From Tilletia caries (lineage: Eukaryota > Basidiomycota > Exobasidiomycetes > Tilletiales > Tilletiaceae), in contig JALUTQ010000003.1 of NCBI GenBank assembly GCA_032718865.1, positions 340,001 through 404,000 of the forward strand: a stretch of DNA of 64,000 nucleotides, read 5' to 3'. Below the pieces are notes generated by a model. The model was not told the origin of the DNA, searched no databases, and saw nothing but the letters and a program-made list of their open reading frames with translations. Positions 55,607 through 64,000 of the stretch are shown here, one piece after another (position 1 is the stretch's first letter; each line of letters starts with the position of its first letter). The position numbers and the translations under genes were made by a program.

Positions 55607-58127
55607 ATGTGCGGCATCGTATGTCTGATACGCAACTGCAGTGCAGAAGAAGCGGACGACAGCATTCCTGACTCTCTCCGACAAACATGCGACCGGCGAG
55701 GTGAGTCTCCCCTCTCTCTTTTGCTGAGGAGAGGGGCACAGGCAGGATTGACCCCTCCTCCTTCAATTTTATTCCAGGTCCCGATGCCCAAGCGACCTTC
55801 AGATACACATCCTCATCCTCAACGGCCGTCTCTCTCCATGCCAGCGTCCTCAGTCTGCGCGGAAAGGAAGTGACGCCCCAACCCATTCGCTCCCCGGACG
55901 GCCGACTGGTTCTGGCCTGGAACGGGCAGATTTTTCGGCATGAAGGTGACGAGAATAATGATGAGGAAAACCGGAGTTCGTTATTCCTCGACGCTGCGAA
56001 GAATGACGGCGAGGAACTCCTCAAGGTGCTCGAACGGGTGCTGCAGACTTCTGAGTCTGGCGAAGACGTAGGCTTGACCCTCGCAGGCGTTCTCAAGGCG
56101 ATCGAAGGTCCATATGCCTTTGTGCTTCTCGATGTGAGTCTTCCTTCGAAACCGGACCCCAGTTCAGCCTCCTATGATTCATTTTGCATACTGAAGATGA
56201 TTTCTTGGAGTTTACCAGACCGAGACGCAGTATCTTTACTTTGGTAGAGACCCATTGGGACGACGGTCGCTTCTCATGCGGCGCTCTGTTGAGACAGGGG
56301 ACGAATCTTTGATGCTGTGCTCGGTGGCGGATCAGGGTACCATCGCCGCAGGATCGAGCTTCGTCGAAGTGGATTGTAGCAGGTCGATCTGGTGCGTCGA
56401 CCTCAACGTAAGTACCGAGGAGAGGGGCAAGTATGAAAGCAATGGTATGCTGAGAGACTGCACCTCATTGGACATTCCCAGGCGAATCAAAGTCCAAAAG
56501 CTGTCGAAATACCGCGCGGACTCGAGGTGAGCTTCACGCAAGCGGATACGAACAATGCCTATATTAGACCCCCTCATCGTCTTCTCTGCCTACCCTCCCT
56601 CCCACAGCCCCTTGTCCTATCCGATCTACAATCCGCAACACCGCTCCACGAGCCCTGCTTCTCGGAACGACTTGCCTCAGCGCACACCTTCCGCGCCGTA
56701 CTCGAGGACAGCGTCCGCCGACGAGTGACCAACATCCGAGCCTACACGTCCTCGTGAGTGTACACATATTCTAGGTACCAGCTGGGTTTCTGACGTTTGA
56801 CTTCACACCGACGAAAACAAAAAAGTCACGAGGCCCATGTCGCCGTGCTGTTCTCGGGCGGACTGGACTGCGCCACCGTCGCCCTCCTCGCACACCAATA
56901 TCTCGACCCAGCCCAACCGATCGACCTACTCAACGTAGCCCTAGAGAACCCCCGCTCCCTCGCCGCCGCCGCCGCCGCCGCTGCCGCTGCCGCCCGAGCT
57001 CGTTCCGACACCCACACCCCCTCACCTTCTTCGGAGGAGGAGGTGGTCGTGGATCCGTACGACGTGCCCGATCGCCAGACGGGGAAAGCGACGTTTGTCG
57101 AGCTGTGCAAGCTGACTCCGGGGCGGAAGTGGAATTTCGTCAGGGTTGACGTGCCTTATGATGAGTATTGTGGGGCGAGGGAGGAGATTAGGGGGACGAT
57201 GTACCCTTCGAATAGCGTGGTGAGTTTCGAGTGACGTTGAAGGGGAGGGTGGGCTTTCTTCCCTTTCTCTCTCTTTCGTATCCCCATATTCTTACGTTCT
57301 ACCTCTGATCCCACCCACTCTCTCCTTCCTTTCGAACCTTGCAGATGGATCTTGTGAGGGCCACACCCCAAGTCGATCGTGCCCCTTTTTTGCCTTTCTT
57401 GCTGACACTGCTTCCCCCCTCCTCATCTCGCCCAAAACGAACGCGACCAGTCCATCGCAGCAGCGCTCTACTTCGCCGCCCGCGGCCGCGGCTTCCTCCT
57501 GGACACGCTGGAACCGTACGAAAGCCCAGCTCGGATCTTGCTCTCCGGCTTGGGAGCTGACGAGCTTCTCGGCGGGTACTCTCGTCATCGGGTGGCTTTT
57601 CAGAGGGGAGGGAAGGCTGCGCTTGTCCAAGAGGTGACTTTTACGCCTTTTTTTTTTTTCCGGGTTCTTCAGCTTGGAAGGAACCGAAGACGGATATTGA
57701 AAACAGATTCCCTTCCTTCCCCCGTTCAAAACAGCTCCAACTCGACTTGGATCGACTGCCAACGCGGAATTTAGGCCGGGACGACCGCATCCTATGCACA
57801 CACGCCAAAGAAGCCCGCTACCCGTTCCTCGACCGAGCGGTGATCGCCTACCTGAACTCCCTGCCCGTCGAACACAAGATGACGTTCTCACCCGAGCATC
57901 TCTCCTTGGCCCCATCTCCCCCTCCTGCTTCTTCTGAAGAAGGATCATCGACACGAACAGCGTACCCGGGCGACAAGCTTCTCCTTCGTCTGGTCGCGGG
58001 TGAGATTCTGGGTTTGGCGGGTGGGGCGCGGCTGAAGAAGCGGGCGATCCAGTTTGGGTCTAGGAGTGCGAAGATGGAGGTTGAGGGGAGGGGAGGGAAG
58101 GTGAAGGGGCATGAGGAGTTGGGATGA
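55607..58127 (+). CDS. Asparagine synthetase domain-containing protein (ASNSD1 type)
   Basis: Class II glutamine amidotransferase joined to an asparagine-synthase domain. Nine exons (55607-55700, 55778-56133, 56219-56407, 56482-56526, 56608-56753, 56826-57219, 57345-57353, 57451-57633, 57735-58127) give 602 residues. MCGIVCLIRN supplies the N-terminal catalytic Cys. YLYFGRDPLGRRSL is the GATase end. VAVLFSGGLDCATVALLAHQ is the PP-loop, and SGLGADELLGGYSRHR the synthase block. Exon 7 is a 9-nt micro-exon (Met-Asp-Leu) filling the conserved NSVMDLSIAAALYFAARG. A poly-Ala tract interrupts after the PP-loop. Human ASNSD1 is ~643 residues. Exon 5 could begin slightly earlier (tattag, ~56564). Confidence 0.9.
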
Positions 58128-58298
58128 GGTTTGAGAGGAGGAGTTAAAAGGGATTGCTTGCTGGAGAAAGCAAGCAGGTATCCCCCCCTCACCCTTGTTC
58201 ACGTTCTGGTGCTTCTGTCATCAATGAATGTTTGGAGGTATTATGATAGATTAAGGTATGATCGGTGACTTGGGGTGTGCATTTCAGGACGATGGCTC

Positions 58299-60045
58299 TC
58301 ATCGAATCTCGATGCCAAAGTTGTCGACGAGGCGTTTGATGACTTGCGCATGCAACGCATTCACTTCCTCATTCTCAAGATTTCTGTGAAAGAACAAGAC
58401 CGGGGGGGGGGGAAGGGTCAGCTGAGCCATTCATCGCAGAGAGACTGGGTTGGAGAGGGGTGAAAGGACTCTCTCACCTGTCCATGCTGCGGTAATTGAT
58501 CCGATAGCACAAACTGCGTCTGCCCGTCTTGGGATGGACAAACTCGTCGATGCGACTGACGTCCTCGGCGAGGTCGGCTGCGGTATCGCGTACGACCTCG
58601 CAGAAGTCGTTCTCGTGGAAGGCCGTCGCTGGAGCTGCCTCCGTATTTGCAGTGGGCAGCCAGAAGGAGACGTCTTTGTAGCAGGGAGGGTGTCGGCTGT
58701 ATGGGGTGAATGTGATGAGGGGACGTTTGGAGGTGGGCTTGGAGGCGGAGTCGACGAGACCCCCTGCTGGACTGACGCCCGCGTGCGTGTCGCTCCCATC
58801 AGAGCGCAGCGAAGAAGGCCCAGCAAACTGCCTTAAGAAGCGTTCATCATTACTCCAGAAGAGGCGAATGTCCGGGATGGAGTACAAAACCATGGCGATG
58901 CGTTCGAGCCCGAGTCCGAAGGCCCAGCCTAGATGATTGCGTACGCCGGCGTTCTGTAAGGTGCGGTCCATGACGACGCCGCAGCCGAGGATCTCGAGCC
59001 ACTTGCCGCGGAACCAGACTTCGACCTCGTACGAGGGGGTGGTGAAGGGGAACGTGGCGGCGATCCAGCGGACGCGGAGTGGTTCGGGTGCTGCTGCTGT
59101 TGCAGATGATGATGAGAGGTCAGCGCGATGTCTGTCGCCGAAGAGCTCGAGGACGAGCGAGTTCAGGACGGCCTTGAGATGCCGGGCCGCGAGGAGGGCG
59201 ACGGGTTTCTCATGCGAGGGCTGGATCCCACCTGCGTCTTCCAGATCGACGTTGTCCTCCACCTCGATCTGTACGTCCGACGCTGACAGTCGAGCTTCGA
59301 TGGCTTCGCATTCGAGTTCGACGAGACTCTTCCGCCCGCTTCCTCCACCCTCCGCAGGCTGGTAGTGTTCGAGCGGGAAGATGCGTGCGCTCTCCATCTG
59401 GTGGAAGATGGGATAATGGCTGGCATCGATCTCGTCGCGTCTGTACACGTCGGCAGCGAGCAACCAGCTGGTATGTCCCTGTCTGAAGACTTCAACCTCG
59501 TGCGCGGAGGTATGTGTGCGGAGACAGGTGGTGCGGTTGAGGTAGTAGGTGTCGGTGGGTGATCGTCCCGGGTGGTCTTGTGGGAAGCCGAGGTCGGAGA
59601 AGTTGAGGTCTGCGGAGACGACGGGTGGTGGTGGTGTGATGGGGGTGAAGGATGCGGTGTCTGTGAGGGAGGCGAGGTGGGTTTGTATCTGTGACTGGAG
59701 GAGGCTGAGTGGGTGGGATGGGTTGGCGAGCAGGATGGGTGTTGTGCCGACGCGGGAGAGGATGGACTTGGGCAGGTTGGTGTAGTCGTCTGCGGGATGC
59801 TCCTGTCCGAGCACGGTGGTTGTGGTTGTGGATGGGCGGGGTGGTGTGCTGTGTGTGCTGCGGTGTGAAGTCGAGGTCGCGAATGGTCTCCGCTGCGGTT
59901 GCGATGCTGCTCTGTGCTGTGAGGAGGCTGCGATGGCGATGGAGACGGGCGCGAGTGCAGCAGGAGTTCTGACAGCCGCGCGCTGAGCTGCCATGAGCGC
60001 GCGCATCGAACAGCAGCGCGTGCACAATCCCAATCCCAATCCCAT
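58299..60045 (-). CDS. MSF1: Mitochondrial phenylalanyl-tRNA synthetase
   Basis: Monomeric mitochondrial PheRS. Two exons (58478-60045, 58299-58383) give 550 residues. The leader is Arg/Ala-rich; a later Met (MRALMAAQRAAV, at 60006) could be the real start. Class II motifs: YPIFHQMESARIF (motif 2 region), WFRGKWLEILGCGVVMDRTL and GWAFGLGLERIAMVLYSIPD (motif 3). The C-terminal anticodon-binding FDX-ACB domain reads FTPYSRHPPCYKDVSFWLP, then VRDTAADLAEDVSRIDEF and RSLCYRINYRSMDRNLENEE. Longer than yeast Msf1 because of Ser/Ala/Glu insertions in the catalytic half. Divergent from the next gene, 211 bp apart. Confidence 0.93.
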
Positions 60046-60256
60046 TCTTGCCTGACTTCGAGCTCGAGCTCACGATGCTCTTGCTCGTCCTCATCAAGAC
60101 CGTGCCAAGGTGGAAGGTGGTGATCTTCTGAATGTGGAGGTGGAGGTGGAGCGGTGGAGGCTCCCCAAGTTTCCCACGCTCGGATACCATCTTGTTCCCG
60201 AACTCAGCACCGACGACGCTGAAGTCGACAGCAACGCGCACAGACTCGAGCTCAAC

Positions 60257-61849
60257 ATGGACGTGCACGAGTACCAAGCACAGGAGAACGCAACAGCAGC
60301 AGCAGCACCAGCACCAGCACCAGCAGCAGCAGCACCACAACAGCAGCAACACGGCGATGGTGTGCCCGCGCCCGCCCCCGCCTTCGAGGCAGAGATCAAC
60401 CAGCTCACATCCTCGCTCACCTCCTGGTGGGGATCCGTCACCAAACAGTCACAGCAGACCCTAGACCAGGCACGTACCCACATCCAAAAACAAGGCGGTA
60501 TCCTCAACGCCGCAAAGTCAGAATGGTCCAAGCTCGAGGACCACCTGAACGACGCTCAACAACGCGCACGCGATGCTGCCTTTGCACCCGCAGACGCCGA
60601 CGATCACACCCAACATACTGGTCCCGGTCCCGGTCCCGGTCCCGGTCCCGTCCCTGCGCCCACTGACGATGATCTGCTCGAAGCATCCCAGCCTCCCACG
60701 CGAATGAGCTCAGCGACCAGCTCCGTTCTCGACAAGAAGGGCAAGGGCCGAGCTCCCCCGAGTCCCATCGATCATCAAGAACAAGGCACCCAGGGAGATC
60801 GTCTCGACAACGGCGACGACGACGAGGTTCCCCAGATGTACTCTGCCGACGGTACCCCCATCCTCGAACCAGGCACCCGGGCCCGAGGAGCCGCATCATC
60901 ACACAACCGAAACTCAGCCTCGATCGACCTGAACGCCGTCGCGAAGGAGGCACAGACACAAGCCAGCCAACTCGCCAACAATGCGACCTCGTTCTTCTCT
61001 CGGATCGGATCGCAGATCGCCACCGATCTCCGCGTGGCTGATTTGAAGGCGATCACCAACAGTCTCTCCTCTGGTCCACCTTCGTCGCGCGCACAAGGAG
61101 GTGTTGATGGGCCGAACTCGACTGACTCGGAGAAGTCTGCTGCTGCTGCGGGTCGATATGCGATTACCGATCCATCATCTACAGCGTCCTCGGGGACGCA
61201 GCAGAACAATACCCTGCCTACCTGGTCAGCCACCCAAGCGCTCGCTCGCAAGTACTGGGCCGAGGCAGAGGCCGTCGCTCGCGACGTGGGCAAGGACGTC
61301 CGCGATCTGGTGAACGAAGTCGTACAGGTCGTCCCACCATCAGAAGAAGGCAAGGTACTACCAGCAGGCAGCAGCAGCAGCAGCAGCAGCGGTGTCGGTA
61401 TCTCGCGTGAGGAGTTGCAGGATGAGGTGGACAAGATTGCTCAGGAGAAGGAACGTGGTGCGTCTGCTTCCTCGCAACGGAAGAAGAAGAGTTCAACAAC
61501 GGGTGGAGAGGGGGAGGACGAGGAGGACGATGATTTCGATTGGGACGAAGGGGATGATCATGCGGGTGCACAAGCGTCCAAACAGTCCAAGGCTGGCGGA
61601 AAAGCAGCTGAATTATCACCGACTGCGGAGACGCCGTCCTCAGCTTCGACTTCCGCTCCCGCTCCCGTACCCCAAGCTTCGACAGTACTGCCAGCCACTG
61701 TGAGACCGACGACGACGACGCTTCCTGCCTCGGGATCGTCCGACTCGCACCTACAGCCGACGACGGGTCCGCAGACGGATCGGTTCGAGGTGTCGTCGGG
61801 TCGTGCGGGCGCAGACGACGACGAGGAGGGCGACTCCGACTGGGAATGA
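60257..61849 (+). CDS. Acidic, helix-rich protein of unknown function
   Basis: Single exon of 531 codons starting MDVHEYQAQENATA. After an Ala/Pro/Gln leader come amphipathic helical stretches: INQLTSSLTSWWGSVTKQSQ, then LNAVAKEAQTQASQLANNAT, then TQALARKYWAEAEAVARDVG and DLVNEVVQVV, each separated by disordered linkers. The end is strongly acidic (EDEEDDDFDWDEGDD) and the last residues are GDSDWE. No enzymatic motif, signal peptide or membrane span is seen. The tryptophan-bearing helices and the acidic DWE tail suggest a peripheral membrane or trafficking adaptor, but that is only an impression. Possible upstream coding exon not excluded. Confidence 0.65.
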   Translation: MDVHEYQAQENATAAAAPAPAPAAAAPQQQQHGDGVPAPAPAFEAEINQLTSSLTSWWGSVTKQSQQTLDQARTHIQKQGGILNAAKSEWSKLEDHLNDAQQRARDAAFAPADADDHTQHTGPGPGPGPGPVPAPTDDDLLEASQPPTRMSSATSSVLDKKGKGRAPPSPIDHQEQGTQGDRLDNGDDDEVPQMYSADGTPILEPGTRARGAASSHNRNSASIDLNAVAKEAQTQASQLANNATSFFSRIGSQIATDLRVADLKAITNSLSSGPPSSRAQGGVDGPNSTDSEKSAAAAGRYAITDPSSTASSGTQQNNTLPTWSATQALARKYWAEAEAVARDVGKDVRDLVNEVVQVVPPSEEGKVLPAGSSSSSSSGVGISREELQDEVDKIAQEKERGASASSQRKKKSSTTGGEGEDEEDDDFDWDEGDDHAGAQASKQSKAGGKAAELSPTAETPSSASTSAPAPVPQASTVLPATVRPTTTTLPASGSSDSHLQPTTGPQTDRFEVSSGRAGADDDEEGDSDWE

Positions 61850-62180
61850 GAAATTTCCCACACGTGTAACTATTCTAGGTCCCTTCCTTTCATTCGTAAC
61901 CTGCTTTTCTGTCGTCGTTGTCGACTTCGTGTGTGTGTGTTTGGCATGAGGTGTGGTTCTTTTATGTATGGGAGCGCACGGCCTTTTGTGTGTGTGAGTG
62001 TGAGTGTGAGTGTGTCTGACTGACTGCTGGAAGGATCACCTTGACTTCCACCACGACCAACTCGACCTCGACGGTGCAGCACGCAAAGGATACACAGAGA
62101 GAGAACACGCGCCTACTCCTGCTCCCTTCCCACAGCGCCCCCGTCCCCGTTCCCGTCCCCGTCCTACACACCGCAAAGCA
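61850..62180. other. 331-bp gap with GT-rich tracts
   Basis: Between two genes in the same direction. Contains gtgtgtgtgtt (61930-61941) and a tgtgag array (61988-62014), then pyrimidine-rich sequence up to the APM1 start. No other feature. Confidence 0.5.
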
Positions 62181-63972
62181 ATGATCTCCATCATCGCCAT
62201 CCTCGACGTCAAGGGCAAATCCCTGCTCCAGCGCTCGTACCGGGACGACATCCCTCCGTCGACCATCGAGAAGTTCCTCCCGCTCCTGCTCGAGATGGAG
62301 GAGGAGTCCGGGGGCAGCGCCGTCACTCCTTGTTTGAGTGTTGATGGGATTAACTACATGTTCATTAGGCATAATAACCTCTACTGTGCGTTTCCTCCTT
62401 CCCTCCTAGAGCTACCTACACACGGCGCCCCCTCCCTACTGAACTCCTTCTGATACACACCTCCGCACAGTGCTCGGCCTGTCGAGACGGAACAGCAACG
62501 CCGCCGAGGTCCTCCTCTTCCTCCACAAGCTCGCCTCCGTGCTGGAAGAGTACTTCAAGGAGCTCGAGGAGGAGTCCATCCGGGACAACTTTGTCATCAT
62601 CTACGAGCTCCTGGACGAGATGATGGACTTTGGATACCCGCAGACGACGGAGAGCAAGATCTTGCAGGAGTGAGTTCTCTTTCTCTTGTATTTTACAGGG
62701 TGTGCGCGCGCGCGTGAGCTGGGGATGGGGGCTGATGATTTTCTGTGGATCTTCGAAAAAAAAAAAAAAAAACAGGTACATCACCCAAGAATCGCACAAG
62801 CTCGAGGTCCAAGCCCGGCCACCGATGGCCGTGACGAACGCGGTCTCCTGGCGGTCCGAAGGCATCCGCTACCGCAAAAACGAAGTCTTCCTAGACGTCG
62901 TCGAATCCGTGAACCTGCTCGTAAACGCAAACGGGGCCGTCGTCCGCTCCGAGATCCTCGGCGCCATCAAGATGAAGTGCTACCTCTCCGGTATGCCCGA
63001 GCTTCGGCTCGGCTTGAACGATAAGGTCATGTTTGAGAGTACCGGGCGGGCCAGTCGGGGGAAGGCGATCGAGATGGAGGATGTTAAGTTTCATCAGTGT
63101 GTGAGGCTTTCCCGGTTTGAGAACGATCGGACGATCTCGTTCATCCCGCCTGATGGCGAGTTTGAGCTCATGAGCTATCGGCTTAGCACGCAGGTGAAGC
63201 CGCTGATTTGGGCCGAGGCGGTTGTTGAGCGCCATGAGGGCAGTCGGGTGGAGTACATGGTCAAGGTGAGCTTCTTCTCTCTTCACATTACGGTGGCGGG
63301 TTTTCTCTGACGCGGTGTTCTCCCCTCCCAAACCCCCCATTGCGAAAATGCCAGGTCAAAGCACAGTTCAAGCGGAGATCAACAGCGAACAACGTCGAGA
63401 TTATCATCCCCGTCCCAGACGACGCCGACTCGCCAAAGTTCCGGGTACGTCCCACCTTCCTTCCACTTACTAAATCTCCCCCAAAAAAAACCCTCACCCT
63501 GCTAAAAAAAAACCCACCTTTCTTCATATCACAGGCCGCCATCGGCTCCGTCCAATACGCCCCCGAAAAATCCGCAATGATCTGGAAGATCAAGCAACTA
63601 GGCGGCGGCAAAGAGTTCCTCATGCGTGCCCACTTCGGCCTGCCCAGCGTGAAGAGCGAGGACGGCAGCGTGGACAACAAGCGGACGCCCATCAGTGTCA
63701 AGTTTGAGATCCCGTATTTTACGGTGTCCGGCATTCAGGTTCGGTATCTGAAGGTGGTGGAGAAGTCCGGGTATCAGGCTCTGCGTACGTTTTTTTTTTT
63801 TTTTTCTCTTTTCGTAATCTGCTTTCTGTTGATGTGCGTGTTCGCTGATCTTGAGCGTTGGTTTTCTTTCTATCCTGCAGCATGGGTGCGATACATCACC
63901 CAGCATGGGGAGTACGACCTCCGGACGGCGAGTTCCAAAGCGGGCACTCGACTGGCACCTTTCGGGCAATGA
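62181..63972 (+). CDS. APM1: AP-1 clathrin adaptor medium subunit mu1
   Basis: Medium chain of the AP-1 complex at the trans-Golgi and endosome, binding YxxPhi cargo signals. Six exons (62181-62385, 62471-62669, 62776-63265, 63355-63444, 63535-63784, 63881-63972) give 441 residues. The longin part reads ISIIAILDVKGKSLLQRSYR. The middle YELLDEMMDFGYPQTTESKI is specific for mu1. The C-terminal domain has SWRSEGIRYRKNEVFLDVVE, FIPPDGEFELMSYRL and GIQVRYLKVVEKSGYQALPW, then YITQHGEYDLRT. A 14-residue tail, rich in Ala, Ser and Gly, follows the usual end. The acceptor before exon 3 comes after a 16-A tract. The gene finishes 28 bp before the window edge. Confidence 0.96.
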
Positions 63973-64000
63973 CCGCGTACCCTCTCAACGCTCCCTCCCG

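Overview
This is a stretch of a gene-dense fungal nuclear genome. Short GT-AG introns (mostly 65-120 nt) interrupt most genes, the third codon position is GC-rich, and the gene set is typical of a basidiomycete (SDO1, ATL1, MDM31, fungal GH92, GATA factor, UGP1, APM1). I cannot place it below Basidiomycota from sequence alone; Ustilaginomycotina or Pucciniomycotina would fit the intron size and compact spacing.

Layout. 0-7.6 kb: the 3' part of RRP1, SDO1, a lipoyl/octanoyl transferase, and a Rab7-like GTPase with an ~800-residue insert. 7.7-9.8 kb: a 445-bp inverted-repeat element, a stretch with only weak gene signals, and an intron-containing tRNA-Leu(CAG). 10-15.3 kb: a Mn-type CDF transporter, a peroxisomal (SKL-ending) enoyl-CoA hydratase/isomerase, and a divergent PEX22-like peroxin. 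15.4-29.3 kb: ARP9-like, ATL1, a Ser/Pro-rich protein, zinc alcohol dehydrogenase, NSE4, VPS60 and a poly-Q/Ser-rich protein. 30.9-39.7 kb: two tandem, near-identical GH92 mannosidase genes. 40.4-47.9 kb: GATA factor, MDM31 and a conserved fungal protein with an apparent frameshift. 48.2-51.3 kb: a nest of mobile elements. 51.7-64 kb: UGP1, an EthD-like protein, an ASNSD1-type protein, mitochondrial PheRS, an unrecognised acidic protein and the AP-1 mu subunit.

Most genes are housekeeping and are arranged as divergent or convergent pairs. One divergent pair (SKL-ending isomerase and PEX22-like peroxin) makes functional sense as a shared peroxisomal promoter.

The accessory signal lies in the mobile elements and in the GH92 pair. 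One GH92 copy has lost a splice acceptor; the other takes its C-terminal end and stop codon from an inserted 128-bp element. Micro-exons of 5-31 nt recur across many genes. All coding models were assembled by hand from splice signals, frame continuity and family conservation; exon totals of the intact genes are multiples of three.
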